Counted from the stretch's first letter, positions 1 to 12,061 are shown. The stretch is DNA of 64,000 nt from Elymus sibiricus (GCA_039707655.1 CM077674.1:234833904-234897903); one strand, 5' to 3'. A program made the numbers and translations. The notes: generated by a model from the letters alone, not told the origin.

Positions 1-704
1 AATAGAGAAGACGTATTTCTGACTGAGGCCGCACCGAAGTACGCTTTCACTGAACGGAAAGCGTAAACCACCAGAGTACGCTACCACTTAAACCTGCGGG
101 CCCGGCCGGCTGGGTCACCGACACCTGGGGCCCGCGTGCAGGCATGGGGCATCGTCTTCCTCCTTCGCGCGTGCTTCTGGCCAAGGAGAGGGCCGACCCC
201 GACGGCGATAGCCGGAGCTACGGGCCGTCTCCGGCGGGGCTCCGGCTACCGAAACGCTCAGTGCGGTGCCGCGCTTCACGTGGGATACAACAACACTTCC
301 TTCACAAAGTGCCCTACTAGACAGAATAGGAAAATGAATATTCCAGACTTATTTTTGAACTAGGCAAGGATGGGTTTTGGCATATTGGTGGGACATATGA
401 TCCAAATAATCTATGAGAATTTTGTGGGAATTTTTGGAATGGCAGAAATATAGGTTGCTTCACAACCTAGGGCAAACAGGGTTATTCCTTTAAAGGAATA
501 TTCCCAAGAAATAAATATTGGGGTTGGGCTAAGATGGAAATGACATGGCCTTGGGATAGATTTGAGAATGACAAGCCACTAGGAAGTGGCAGGAGAGAAG
601 ATCTTCCCAGGTTTCAAGACCACATAGCCACGAAAAAAGAACTCCAAATAAAAATTCGAAGAAATCCAAAAGAAAAAGAAAGGGCCAAAAATCGGGGTGT
701 TACA
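1..704. mobile_element. 3' part of an unidentified LTR, cut by the window edge
   Basis: The stretch ends at 704 in TGTTACA, the mirror of the TGTAACA that opens many plant LTRs. It is followed by TTGTT (705-709), which could be its target duplication, but the other end lies outside the window. Downstream sequence resumes as the internal region of a Sabrina/WHAM-like element, so this LTR is nested in it. The first 240 bases are GC-rich and the rest is AT-rich, as in many Triticeae LTRs. Short open frames at 136-363 and 534-761 look like chance. Orientation and family are not resolved because LTR ends are symmetrical. Confidence 0.55.
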
Positions 705-895
705 TTGTTAGCATGCTTGCGTATTTATATCTTCATGTCAAATTATAGACTATTGCTTTGAATCATTCAAGTCCAATGTCCATGCTACAAAAGAAAAGAA
801 TATGTGATGAATATGTTAGGCAGCATTCCACATCAAAAATTCTGTTTTTATCATTTACCTACTCGAGGACGAGCAGGAATTAAGCTTGGGGATGC
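705..895 (+). mobile_element. 3' end of the internal region of a Sabrina/WHAM-like LTR element, with polypurine tract
   Basis: This matches the segment just before the 3' LTR of the element at 4977-11900, for example the shared run 'cctactcgaggacgagcag'. It ends in a purine-rich stretch (about 873-895) directly before the LTR at 896, the usual place of the polypurine tract priming plus-strand DNA synthesis. No coding sequence is visible. Confidence 0.75.
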
Positions 896-2465
896 TGATA
901 CGTCTCCAACGTATCTATAAATTTTTATTGTTCCATGCTGTTATATTATCAATCTTGGATGTTTTTATATACATTTACAACAATTATATATCATTTTTGG
1001 AGACTAACCTATTAACTTAGTGCCCAGTGCCAGTTGCTGTTTTCTGCCCTGTTTTTGTTTTACAAAAAATCAATATCAAACGAAGTCCAAATGCCACGAA
1101 ACTTTTTGGAGATTTTTTTTCTGGACAAGATAAACACTAGAAGCTTTGGGAGAAGACCAGACGCCAGAGAAGGTGGCCACGGGCCACCAGGGCGCACCTG
1201 GGGGGGGGGGGGCAGGCGTGCCCTGCTGCCTAGTGGGCCCACCTCAGCTTCGTTTGACCTAATTCCACCACTATAAATTCCAAAAAAATCAGAAACCCTC
1301 AGGAGAGTCCACGAAATACTTTTTCCGCCGCCACAAGTTTCTATTCTCGAGAGATCCCATCTGGAGGCCTTCTCCGGTACTCCGCCGGAGGGGGAATCGA
1401 TCACGGAGGGGCTCTTCATCAACCTTGTTGCCTCTCCAATGATGCGTGAGTAGTTTACCACAGACCTTCGGGTCCATAGTTAGTAGCTAGATGGCTTCTT
1501 CTCTCTTTTTGATCTTTAATACAATGTTCTCCTCAATGTTCTTGGAGTTCTATCCGATGTAATCACTTTTTGCGGTGTGTTTGTTGGGATCCGGTGAATT
1601 GTGAGTTTATGATCAGATTATCCATGAATATTATTTGAGTCTTCTCTGATCTCTTTTATGCATGATTATTATAGCTTCGTATTTCTTCTCCGATCTATTG
1701 ATTTGGTTTGGCCAACTAGATTGATTTATCTTGCCATGGGAAGAGGTGCTTTGTAATGGGTTCGATCTTGCGGTGCTCAATCCCAGTGACAGAAAGGGAC
1801 ATGACACGTATGTATCGTTGCTATTAAGGGTAAAAAGATGGGGTTTATTCATACGTGAGTTTATCTTGTCTACATCATGTCATCGTTCTTAAGGTGTTAC
1901 TCCGTTCTTTATGGACTTAATACACTAGATGCATGATGGATAGCGGTCGATGTGTGGAGTAATAGTAGTAGATGCAGGCAGGAGTCGGTCTACTTGTCTC
2001 GGACATGATGCCTATATACATGATCATTGCCTTGGATATCGTCATGATTATTTGCTTTTCTATCAATTGCCCAATAGTAATTTGTCTACCCACCGTATGC
2101 TATTTTCTCGAGAGAAGCCTCTAGTGAAAACTATGGCCCCCGGGTCTATCTAAATCATATTACTAAAACCCTAAAAATATTGCTGCCATTTTATTTTATT
2201 TATTTTATTTTTTATTTTTGTTTCTATCTATCTATCTATCATATACAATTTAATCTTGCAATTGACCGCCGAGGGATTGACAACCCCTCGTTTGCGTTGG
2301 GTGCAAGGATTTGTTTTTGTGTGCAGGTGCTGCTAACGAGGTGTTGCGTGATTCTCCTACTGGTTCGATAACCTTGGTTTCATAACCGAGGGAAATACTT
2401 ATCTCTACTATGCTGCATCATCCCTTCCTCTTCGAGGAAAATACCAACGCAAGCTACAAGTAGCA
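896..2465 (+). repeat. 3' LTR, Sabrina/WHAM-like (1,570 bp)
   Basis: It opens with TGATACGTCTCCAACG and closes in AAGTAGCA, matching three other LTR copies in the window (4977, 10393, 61831). A TATA-like CTATAAATTCC lies near 1270, downstream of a GC-rich variable patch with a run of G. The LTR abuts unrelated gypsy gag sequence at 2466, so the element inserted there. The 5' LTR is outside the window. ORFs inside are not credible. Confidence 0.85.
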
Positions 2466-2745
2466 AGGAGGTTGGAGTACGGTTGGAAGTCCGCAATTTC
2501 TTGATTGGATGGTTGAGACCATTCAAGAAACGCGCCATAGTTTGTTCATCATCTTTCTTGATGTTGGCTCATATCATGGCAATTTCCATCTCTTGGTAGT
2601 ATTCTTCAACCGACTTTGTGCCTTGTTTGAGGAGTTGTAGCTTCTTGAAGAGATCGTGGCTATAGTGTGTAGGCACAAAATGAGCTCTCATGACATCCTT
2701 CATTTGATTCCAAGTCATGATGGGTGGCTCGCCTTTTCTCTTGGA
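2466..2745 (-). pseudogene. Ty3/gypsy gag fragment
   Basis: The minus strand reads as the core of a retrotransposon gag (capsid) domain: a W-x-x-MKDVM segment, a FKKLQLLKQGTKSVEEYY stretch and RFLNGL further on. These fit the Retrotrans_gag family, which packages the element RNA. Both ends are missing, cut by the LTR at 2465 and by the Tat element at 2746. A TGA near 2569-2571 interrupts the frame. It is a relic; its parent element is not identified. It cannot simply belong to the gypsy remnant at 43804-46094, because the gene order would be wrong for a minus-strand element. Confidence 0.75.
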
Positions 2746-3349
2746 ATCATCGGCTAGATAAGCATGTATGATAGGTGTCGAGCAGGCAAGCGGTCAACAT
2801 AGCTGGCCAAGGCACGTGTTAGCATGCCACGCAAGGATTAGCTTTAATGACACCCGTCCCTGGGACGTGTCAAGATAACAGGAGGGCGCCAGGACCTATG
2901 GTACAAATCTTTTGCCCAAAGCCTCGCCTCCCCGACGTAGCACCTAACAGTGCATTAAATGCGCTTGTCTTACCCCGTTAGGAGATAGACGTGGTGACGG
3001 TGCAAGTCACTATTCATACCCTGTAAATGACCGTGTTAGCCACTGTGGTAACCCCTTGGCCTATAAAAGGAGGCCCACGGCTACAGTTAGAATGGTTGAC
3101 TCTTAATTCAATTACACGATGTAGCTGCACTTCCCGCGCACCTTGCCGGCAAGCTGCGCTCTTTGTAACCTTGAGCTCATACACAATCAAACCACAAGAA
3201 CATGAGTAGGGTTTTACGCTCTCAGTGGCCCGAACCTGGATAAATCGTTGCTTGTTCTCACATCTACTAGCCCTGCTCTTTGTAGTATATTGATCCCACA
3301 GCCGAACCGCAAAGGGATCCTCTCGATCCCATAGATCGTCGTTTTCCCA
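2746..3349 (+). repeat. 5' LTR of the Tat-like element (604 bp shared copy)
   Basis: It aligns over its whole length with 43200-43803, also 604 bp, with few differences. It ends in TTTTCCCA, 9 bases before a convincing primer binding site. The shared left edge (ATCATCGGCT) does not start with TG and no target duplication flanks the pair, so this copy is probably truncated at its 5' end and the true LTR is longer (see 42498-43199). It contains a clear TATA box at 3062. Confidence 0.8.
3062..3068 (+). promoter_or_regulatory. TATA box of the Tat-like LTR
   Basis: TATAAAA inside GCCTATAAAAGGAGG. The same box occurs in the partner LTR at 43516-43522. It fits the U3/R promoter that would start the genomic RNA of the element. 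Confidence 0.7.
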
Positions 3350-3358
3350 CGACATCTA

Positions 3359-3376
3359 TGGCGCGCCTGGCAGGGG
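3359..3376 (+). other. Primer binding site of the Tat-like element
   Basis: TGGCGCGCCTGGCAGGGG follows the LTR by 9 bases. The TGG start pairs with the CCA end of a tRNA. The sequence resembles the tRNA-Arg type site I recall for RIRE2-like elements. The tRNA identity is from memory and untested. Confidence 0.6.
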
Positions 3377-3433
3377 CTCTTATATTACGAATCAGTGTTC
3401 GTAGTTCGAGGACCGGCTCCATCACCTTCGTCG

Positions 3434-4976
3434 ATGGTGCCAAAGAAGAAGACCGGAGCCACGACGGCTCCCACCACCTCCAAGCATCCTTCCCAGGCGT
3501 CCACAGGCGGCGCAGCCGGCGCGGGCACTACGGCTGGGATGGCCGGGGCAGGAGGCGCTGGCGGTGCGGGCGTCCAGCATCCCCACCATTCTGGCGATCG
3601 CAGTCAGCACACCGGAGATGGCGCAGACGGCCAACTCCAACAACGCTCAGGTGAGCACGATCATCGCAGTAATACAATTCAGACCGGTGTGAGCCAGGAC
3701 CCCGCTGCTGCGACGTCCAAGGACGGAGTGGCGACGTCCAACAACGCTGCGGCAGGACGTGTGCAGTGACCATCGCAAGATGGGCGCGCCACGCTTGCCT
3801 GCGGTGCTGGTGGTCCTGGACGGCGTAAAGCCGGCCTTGAGCATCGTCCTCACAATGTTCAGGCTCCACCACCACCACGCCAACCCGTTGGTGAGCATGC
3901 GCCGCGGCAGTAGGTACGCGATGAGCTCCCTCCTAGCACTGCCAGGAGTCGAACGCCGTCCCGTTCCGTGTTTCCCGCCATGCCAACCACGGCGGCAGAG
4001 GCCATGACGCGAGTTCAAATGCTTTTGAACTTCCCGACAACCCCAGACAAGATGGAAGAATGGAGGGCCACTATCCAGAGTCTCATCAGTTTTGCCGATC
4101 CCGGCAAAACACAAGATGTGGGCCCCTCCAGACGACCACCCACAGTGCTGGCAGGACCAACTGGCTGTCGTGCCGGAGACGGTGCACTAATGGTGCAGTC
4201 GCCTCCACACCAACAACCACAGTGGCGGCAAGCTCGCCGATCGGATGACCAGGACACTATGTCCATTGCATTGTCGGATCCGCGAGGCCGCCAAGACCAG
4301 CGCCAAGTGCTCCATGAACGGCGCGACAAAGACGCTCGTACGAAGATCGAGCGGCACCAGGAGGCATGCCATCTATCAGACGACCGTGCCGGGCTGGCAG
4401 CGTACGTGCCACCGCCAGGGTACCCTGGGTGCTTACCTTACGAGGTGGGCTGCCCAGCATTTACTCGTGAGCTGCGGCAGGTTTGCTGGCCGTCCGCCCG
4501 CCCCTTCAAGCCAAAGCTGCTCGACAGATATAACAGCACGCTTAGTCCAGCAGAGTTCCTTGGCATCTACACCATCGCGGTGCAGGCTACCGGGGGGTGC
4601 GACGAGAAGCTGTTGGCCAACTACTTTTCGTTGGCGCTCAAGACCAACGTCAGATCGAGGTTGATGAACTTGCCAGAGGGCTCCATTTCCTCTTGGTTGG
4701 TTCTATGCCATCAATTCGTGGGTGCCTACCAGGGTGGCCACAAGCTCCCTGGTCAGGAGAGCAATTTGCATGTGATCCCCCAGAGAGACGGCGAGCCCCT
4801 CCGCAAGTATATACAGATGTTCAGCCGTGTGCACCACAACATCCCCGATGTTCATCCTGCAGCTGTTTGCACTACGTTCCACACAAACGTGCGCAACCGC
4901 AGAATGCGGTCTGAGATGAATATCGTGAAGGTTAGAACCATCAACAAGTTGTATGCCTTGGCGGACAAGTGTGCAC
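3434..4976 (+). pseudogene. gag of the Tat-like element, interrupted
   Basis: One frame runs from ATG 3434 (start MVPKKK) to the insertion point at 4976, broken by in-frame stops at 3767-3769 and 3911-3913. The N-terminal part is a low-complexity Ala/Gly/Thr/Pro region. The capsid-type domain lies at about 4490-4960, with FLGIYTIAVQATGG, ANYF, LMNLPEGSISSW and a following LxxQFVGAYQG, the usual pattern of Tat/Retand gag. The zinc knuckle and protease that should follow are absent because the LTR element at 4977 inserted here and flanking host sequence was then lost. Gag would form the particle around the RNA. Confidence 0.8.
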
Positions 4977-6527
4977 TGATACGTCTCCAACGTATCTATA
5001 ATTTTTGATTGTTCCATGCTATTATAGTATCAATCTTGGATGTTTTATATGCAATTATATATCATTTTTTGGGACCAACCTATTAACCTAGTGCCCAGTG
5101 CCAGTTGCTGTTTTCTGCTTGTTTTTGGTTTTTCAGGAAAACAGTACCAAACGAAGTCCAAATGTCATGAAACTTTTTGATGATTTTTTTCGGGACAAAA
5201 GAGACCCTGGAAGCTTCGGGAGGATGCCATAAGCCTCACGAGGAGGCCACAAGTCCCCTGGGTCATGCCCTGATGCCTTGTGGGCCCCTCGTGGCTCCTT
5301 TTGACCTAATTCCACTTCTATAAATTCTCAAATATTCAGAAACCATCAGAGAGCCAGACGAGAAAACCCTACCGCCGCTGCAAGCCTCTGTTCTTCCGCG
5401 ATCCCATGTGGAGGCCTTTTTCGGTACTCTGCCAGAGGGGGAATCGATCATGAAGGGCTTCTTCATCAACCTTGCCACCCTCTTCATCAACCTTGCCGCC
5501 CTTCTGATGATGTGTGAGTAGTTTACCACAGACCTACGGTTCCATAGCTAGTAGCTAGATGGCTTCTTCTCTCTCTTTGATCTTCAATACCATGTTCTCC
5601 TCGATGTTCTTGGAGTTCTATCCGATGTAATCTTCTTTTACGGTGTGTTTGTTGGGATCCGATGAATTGTGAGTTTATGATCAGATTATTCATGAGAAAT
5701 ATTTGAGTCTTCTCTGAACTCTTTTATGCATGATTGTTATAGCTTTGTATTTCTCTCCGATCTATCCGTTTGGTTTGGCCACCTAGATTGATTTATCTTG
5801 CAATGGGAGAGCTGCTTTGTGATGGGTTCAATCTTGCGGTGCTCACCCAGTGATAGAAAGGGACATGGCACGTATTTGTATTGTTGCCATTAAGGATAAA
5901 AAGATGGGGTTTAATCATATTGCTTGAGTTTACTTTGTCTACATCATGTCATCTTGCTTAAGGCGTTACTCTGTTTTATACTTAATACCCTAGATGCATG
6001 CTGGATAGTGATTGATGGGTGGAGTAATAGTAGTAGATGCAGGCAGGAGTCGGTCTACTTGTCGCGGGCGTGATGCCTATATACATGATCATTGCCATGA
6101 ATCCGTCATAATTATTTGCTTTTCTATCAATTGCCCAACAATAGTTTGTTTACCCACCGTATGTTCTGCGCTTGAGAGAGAAGCCTCTAGTGAAAACTAT
6201 GGGCCCCGGGTCTATCTTTATCATATATTAAAATCCAAAAATACGTTGCTGCAATTTATTTACTTTTATTTTATTTTGCAATTTACTTTTTATCCATCAC
6301 TATCAAAATTAATCCTTGCAAATAACCGCTAAGGGTATTGACAACCCTCTTATTTGCGTTGGGTGCAAGTGTTTGCTTTTGTGTGTGTAGGTGCTGCTAA
6401 CGAGGTTTTGCGTGGTTCTCCTACTGGATTGATAACCTTGGTTCTTAACTGAGGGAAATACTTATCTCTACTATACTGCATCATCCTCTCCTCTTCGGGG
6501 AAATACCAACGTAGTCTACAAGTAGCA
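4977..6527 (+). repeat. 5' LTR (1,551 bp), Sabrina/WHAM-like
   Basis: TGATACGTCTCCAACG at the start, AAGTAGCA at the end. A TATA-like TATAAAT sits at 5319-5325. It is near-identical to 10393-11900 apart from a short GC-rich patch (about 5227-5270) that differs strongly. Confidence 0.9.
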
Positions 6528-6538
6528 GGAAGAATTTC

Positions 6539-6553
6539 TGGCGCCGTTGCCGG
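6539..6553 (+). other. Primer binding site
   Basis: TGGCGCCGTTGCCGG, 11 bases after the LTR end. The same site occurs in the minus-strand element (18030-18044) and, with one change, at 63363-63377. It would pair with the 3' end of a tRNA whose identity I did not determine. Confidence 0.7.
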
Positions 6554-6733
6554 GGAGACATCACCAAAATTTATCAAGTACCTTCACATAAACTATCATC
6601 CACTTGCATTTATTTTATTTGCCTTTTATTTGCATTTGCCTCTCGTTTTCATCTCCCCCACTTCTAAAACAATTTTACAAAAACACAAAAATATTTTCGT
6701 TTGCTTGTTTGCTAGTTTGTTTGCTTCACCACT

Positions 6734-7371
6734 ATGACTAGCTCTTCACTTGTTACTACTACCCCTGAAAATGAGGTGCTCAATTTTAAACAAAGGGGAG
6801 GAGAAATTTAAAAGATGCTTGGTATAGGATTTGCGATGCTCAAAATAGATCAACTCGTAAGCAATCCATTATCGTTCTTCTTCGCAATTTTTATGTGGGA
6901 ATTACTACTTGGTATAGATTTGTGCTTGACACTATTACAGGAGGGAATTTCTTGACGTGTCCCTCTATGGATGCTTTTAATGCTATGGGAAATTTAGTGG
7001 GATCACCACCTATCACTATTAATGAAACGGCATTAACTTTGGAACATGTTATTCAAAGGTTAGAAGTTATTGAAAATAAAATGTCTACTATTGAACATCT
7101 TGAGAATTTAGACAAAAAGGTCCATAATCATATTACTCAATGTGGTTCTAAGGTGGGAATTACATTGAAAACCTTAAAGGAAAAGGAGCCGATAATTAAC
7201 GAAAGGATAGAACAAAGTCCCGCTAGAATCGATAAGCTAGAGGAACTTATTAATAATTTGGGTTCCGCTTTTTCCTCCATTAAAACTATTGATAGGACTC
7301 CTACCAATAAAAATTGCAAGTTTATGTATGTTCCTAAGACTAAGGGTGCCACTTCTAGCAAGGGAAATTAG
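6734..7371 (+). pseudogene. gag-like ORF, frameshifted
   Basis: An ATG at 6734 (start MTSSSLVTTTPENEV) opens a frame matching the copy at 63551. One base is missing near 6803 compared with that copy, which leads to an early stop. The original frame continues at about 6812 and is open to 7371, with the sequence WYRFVLDTITGGNF, then a Leu/Glu/Lys-rich, probably coiled-coil stretch (ENKMSTIEHLENLDKKV) and a Lys-rich end. It resembles the N-terminal half of a Ty3/gypsy gag of this family and lacks the zinc knuckle. It is probably a gag remnant of a non-autonomous element. Confidence 0.65.
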
Positions 7372-10300
7372 GATCTTAAAATGATTAGCGTGCACCCCAA
7401 TTTCATTGATATAATAAAGGAACCTATCTATAAAAGCAGAATTCTTAATTTTGTGCCTAGGAGCATGATGATAAGAAACCGCCATGTTAAAACTTCCAAA
7501 AAGAGTGGGTGTGTAATTGAGGATTTGGAAACCAAGGATGACAACTCTTGAAACTATGCATTATGCCTAGCTAGGGCCATAAAACAATAGCGCTTGTTGG
7601 GAGGCAACAAAATGAATAAAATAATTTTTTTGTTTCTTTTGTTTTACCTTCTGTTTTTGTGTGTTTACACAATTATAGCCTCTGTTATGATTGTGTTTTT
7701 ATCTTTTAATTAGTGTTTGTGCCAAGTAATGCCTTTGGGATAATTTGGAAGATAGTATAATTGATGTTGTTTGAAAACAGAAACTTTTGCGTCCAGTGCT
7801 GGAATTTTGATTTTTTGCTGGAGTGTCAGAACCTTCTGAATTTTTTACAAAATATTTTTATATATTAATTTCCCACGTTTTTCTAATTTTTCATAATTTT
7901 GGGAGTTACAGAAGTATGACTTTAATTCATATCTTTACAGACTGTTCTGTTTTAAACAGATTCTATTTTTGTTGCATAGTTTGCTTATTTTGATGAATCT
8001 ATGGATCGTATCGGGGGGTATGAGTCATGGAGAAGTTGGAGTATAGTAGAATTATGCCAATATTAAATATGAATCAATTTACAACAGTACCTAAAGTTTA
8101 AGATTTGTTTGTTATACTAACGGATCTCACGAGATTACTGTTGAGTTTTGTGTGCTGAAGTTTTCAAGTTTTGGGTGAGACTACGATGGATAAAGGAATA
8201 AGGAGCGGCAAGAGCCTAATCTTGGGGATGCCCAAGGCACCCCAAGGTAATATTCAAGGAAGACTCAAGTGTCTAAGCCTGGGGATGCCCAGGATGGCAT
8301 CCCCTCTTCCGTCCACAATCTATCGTAACTCACTTGGAGCTATATTTTTATTCATCACATGATATGTGTTTTACTTGGAGCGTCTTGTGCTATAGTTTGT
8401 TTTGTTTTTCGTTTGTCACAATGATCTTTGCTGAACACACCTTTTTGAGAGGGACACACATTATTCGTGATTTGTTAGAATACTCTATGTGCTTCACTTA
8501 TATCTTTTGAGCTAGGCAGTTGCTCTAGTGCTTCACTTATATCTTTTAGAGCACGGCGGTGGTTATATTTTAAAGAAATAGTTGCACTCTCATGCTTCAC
8601 TTATATATTTTTGAGAGTCTAATGAATAGCAATGCTAATATGCACGGGTTATGAATTTGGTTCTAATATGATAGGTATTCAAGAGGGATATAATAAAAAC
8701 TTTCATGTAGATCACTGAATATGATAAGTTTGATTCCTTGCAATAGTTTTGCGATATTAAGATGGTAATATGTGGGAGGTGCTAGTATATAATTGTGGTT
8801 TAGTAAGAATATTGGTGTTAAGGTTTGTGATTCCCGAAGCATGCACGTATGATCTGTTGTTATGCTAAGAAGTTGGAGCATGATTTATTATTGATTGTCT
8901 TCCTTTGTGTGGCGGTCAGGGGCGCGCGATGGTTAACTCCTACCAACCTCCCCCTAGGGGCATGCGTAGTAGTACTTTGCTTTGAGGGTTAATAAACTTT
9001 TGCAATAAGTATGTGATTTCTTTATGACTAATGTGAGTCCATGGATTATACGCACTCTCACCTTTCCGCAATTTGCTAGCCTCTTCGATACCGTGCATTG
9101 CCCTTTCTCACATCAAGAGTCGGTGCAAACTTCGCCGGTGCATCCAAACCCCGTGATATGATACGCTCTATCACATATAATCCTCCTTATATCTTCCTCA
9201 AAACAGCCACCATACCTACCTATCATGGCATTTCCATAGCCATTCTGAGATATATTGCCATGCAATTTCCACCGTTCCATTTTTATGACACACAACATCA
9301 TTGTCATATTGCTTTGCATGATCATATCGCTGACATAGTATTTGTGGCTCAGCCACCGTTCATCATTTTTTATACATGTTACGCTAGGATCATTGCACAT
9401 CCTAGTACACTGCCAGAGGCATTCATATAGAGTCATATTTATTCTAGTTTCGAGTTGTAATTTTGAGTTGTAAGTAAATAGAAGTATGATGATCATCATT
9501 ATTAGAGTATTGTCCCAGTGAGGAAATAAATAAATAAAAAGAAAAAAAGAGGCCAAAAAGAGCCCACAAAAAAAAGAGAAAAAGAAAAATAAAAAAATGA
9601 GAGAAAAAGAGAGAAGGGGCAGTGTTACTATCCTTTTCCATACTCGTGCTTCAAAGTAGCACCATGTTTTTCATATAGAGAGTCTCCTATTTAGTCACTT
9701 TCATAGGAATTTTTCATTATAGAACTTGGCTTGTATATTCCGATGATGGGCTTCCTCAAATGCCCGAGGTCTTCATGAGCAAGCAAGTTGGATGCACACC
9801 CACTTAGTTTTCATGTTGAGCTTTCATACACTTATAGCTCTTAGTGCATCCATTGTATGGCAATCCCTACTCCTCGCATTGACATCAATTGATGGGCATC
9901 TCCATAGCCCGTTGATTAGCCGCGTCGATGTGAGACTATCTTCTTCTTTTTGACTTCCCCTTATTAATCTCTACCACCACATTCTATTCCACCCATAGTG
10001 CTATATCCATGGCTTGCGCTCATGTATTGCGTGGGGGTTGAAAAAGCTGAAGCGCGTTAAAAAGTATGAACCAATTGCTTGACTAAAACCGGGGTTGTGC
10101 ATGATAAATACTTTATGTTAAGAAGATGGAGCATGACAGGATTATATGATTTTGTAGGGATAACTTTCTTTAGCATTTTTATTTTGAAAGACATGATTGT
10201 TTATTAGTATGCCGGAGTATTGATGTCTTTATATCAAATTATAGACTATTGCTTTGAATCATTCGGATCTTAATATTCATAACGTAAAAGAGAATTACAT

Positions 10301-10392
10301 GATGAAACATGTGAGGTAGCATTCCACATAAAAAATTCTGTTTTTATCATTTACCTACTCGAGGACGAGCAGGAATTAAGCTTGGGGATGCT
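7372..10392 (+). other. Non-coding internal region and polypurine tract
   Basis: Three kilobases with no supported gene. It is homologous, in inverted orientation, to 13595-16500 of the second element, for example the segment around 9110-9200 versus 14800-14900. It includes an A-rich stretch (9520-9620) and ends in the purine-rich tract GAATTAAGCTTGGGGATG just before the 3' LTR. Short ORFs (9098-9430, 9113-9556) are not conserved as proteins and look like chance. Confidence 0.7.
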
Positions 10393-11900
10393 TGATACGT
10401 CTCTAACGTATCTATAATTTTTGATTGTTCCATGCTATTATAGTATCAATCTTGGATGTTTTATATGCAATTATATATCATTTTTTGGGACTAACCTATT
10501 AACCTAGTGCCCAGTGCCAGTTGCTGTTTTCTGCTTGTTTTCGGGTTTTCAGGAAATCAGTACCAAACGAAGTCCAAATGCCACAAAACTTTTTGACGAT
10601 TTTTTTCAGGACAAAAGAGACCCTGGAAGCTTCGGGAGGATGCCACAAGGCAACAAGGCGGGGCCCCAGGGGGGCGCCCTGATGCCTTGTGGGCCCCTCG
10701 TGGCTCCTTTTGACCTAATTCCACTTCTATAAATTCTCAAATATTCGGAAACCATCAGAGAGCCAGACAAGAAAACCCTACCACCACCGCAAGCCTCTCT
10801 TCTTCCGCGATCCCATCTGGAGGCCTTTTCCGGTACTCTACCAGAGGGGGAATCGATCACGGAGGGCTTCTTCATCAACCTTGCTGCCCTTTTGATGATG
10901 TGTGAGTAGTTTACCACAGACCTATGGGTCCATAGATAGTAGCTAGATGGCTTCTTCTCTCTCTTTGATCTTCAGTACCATGTTCTCCTCGATGTTCTTG
11001 GAGTTCTATCTGATGTAATCTTCTTTTGCGGTGTGTTTGTTGGGATCCAATGAATTGTGAGTTTATGATCAGATTATTCATGAGAAATATTTGAGTCTTC
11101 TCTGAGCTCTTTTATGCATGATTTTTATAGCTTTGTATTTCTCTCCGATCTATCCGTTTGGTTTGGCCAACTAGATTGATTTATCTTGCAATGGGAGAGG
11201 TGCTTTGTGATGGGTTCAATCTTGCGGTGCTCAATCCCAGTGACAGAAAGGGACATGACACGTATTTGTATTGTTGCCATTAAGGATAAAAAGACGGGGT
11301 TTAATCATATTGCTTGAGTTTACTTTGTCTACATCATGCCATCTTGCTTAAGGCGTTACTCTGTTTTATACTTAATACCCTAGATGCATGCTGGATAGCG
11401 GTCGATGGGTGGAGTAATAGTAGTAAATGCAGGCAGGAGTCGGTCTACTTGTCGCAAACATGATGCCTATATACATGATCATTGCCATGAATCCGTCATA
11501 ATTATTTGCTTTTCTATCAATTGCCAAACAGTAATTTGTTTACCCACCGTATGTTCTGTGCTCGAGAGAGAAGCCTCTAGTGAAAACTATGGCCCCCGGG
11601 TCTAGCTTTATCATATATTAAAATCCAAAAATACTTTGCTGCAATTTATTTACTTTTATTTTATTTTGCAATTTACTTTTTATCTATCACTATCAGAATT
11701 AATCCTTGCAAATACCCGCTAAGGGGATTGACAACCCTCTTATTTGCGTTGGGTGCAAGTGTTTGCTTTTGTGTGTGTAGGTGCTGCTAACGAGGTTTTG
11801 CGTGGTTCTCCTACTGGATTGATAACCTTGGTTCTTACCTGAGGGAAATACTTATCTCTACTATACTGCATCATCCTCTCCTCTTCGGGGAAATACCAAC
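10393..11900 (+). repeat. 3' LTR (truncated at its 3' end)
   Basis: It matches the 5' LTR from TGATACG up to AAATACCAAC and then stops, about 17 bases short, joining directly to reverse-transcriptase sequence of the Tat-like element. Confidence 0.9.
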
Positions 11901-12061
11901 ACACAAGTGGTTAGCCAATCCAGTCATAGTGCGCAAGGCGAATGGGAAGTGGAGGCTTTGTATAGACTTCACTGATATAAATAATCCCTATAAATAAAGC
12001 ATGTCCAAGGGACCCTTTCCCTCTGCCACGCATCGACCAGATTGTGGACTCCACTGCCGGC
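11901..12061 (+). pseudogene. Reverse transcriptase fragment of the Tat-like element (N-terminal palm/fingers)
   Basis: It translates to KWLANPVIVRKANGKWR, CIDFTD, then after a disruption the reading for the PFP...RID...IVDSTAGC region. This is the conserved Ty3/gypsy RT block ahead of the catalytic loop. A small insertion with a repeated 'ataaataa' (about 11976-11996) shifts the frame and adds a stop. The RT continues at 19586 after the next nested insertion. The part before 'KWLANP', with protease and RT N-terminus, is missing. Confidence 0.85.

Larger units (their letters stand above)
4977..11900 (+). mobile_element. Non-autonomous LTR retrotransposon, Sabrina/WHAM-like, inserted in the Tat gag
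   Basis: 5' LTR 4977-6527, PBS 6539-6553, a broken gag-like ORF, about 3 kb without coding capacity, a polypurine tract and a 3' LTR 10393-11900. No protease, RT, RNase H or integrase is visible in its 3.9-kb internal part, so it would need enzymes from a relative. The base before the 5' LTR is the end of TGCAC (4972-4976), the expected target duplication, but the other copy is missing: the last ~17 bp of the 3' LTR and part of the host gag-pol were deleted together. Confidence 0.85.

Noticed and set aside
1060..1477. Recurrent open frame with 'MVNYSHIIGRAARLMKK' beginning, seen in every LTR copy
   Set aside because: It occurs at the same place in all Sabrina/WHAM-like LTRs (for example 5263-5529, 10606-10917, 61990-62349) on the strand opposite to transcription, with frame changes between copies. 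An LTR-shadow frame is the simpler explanation.
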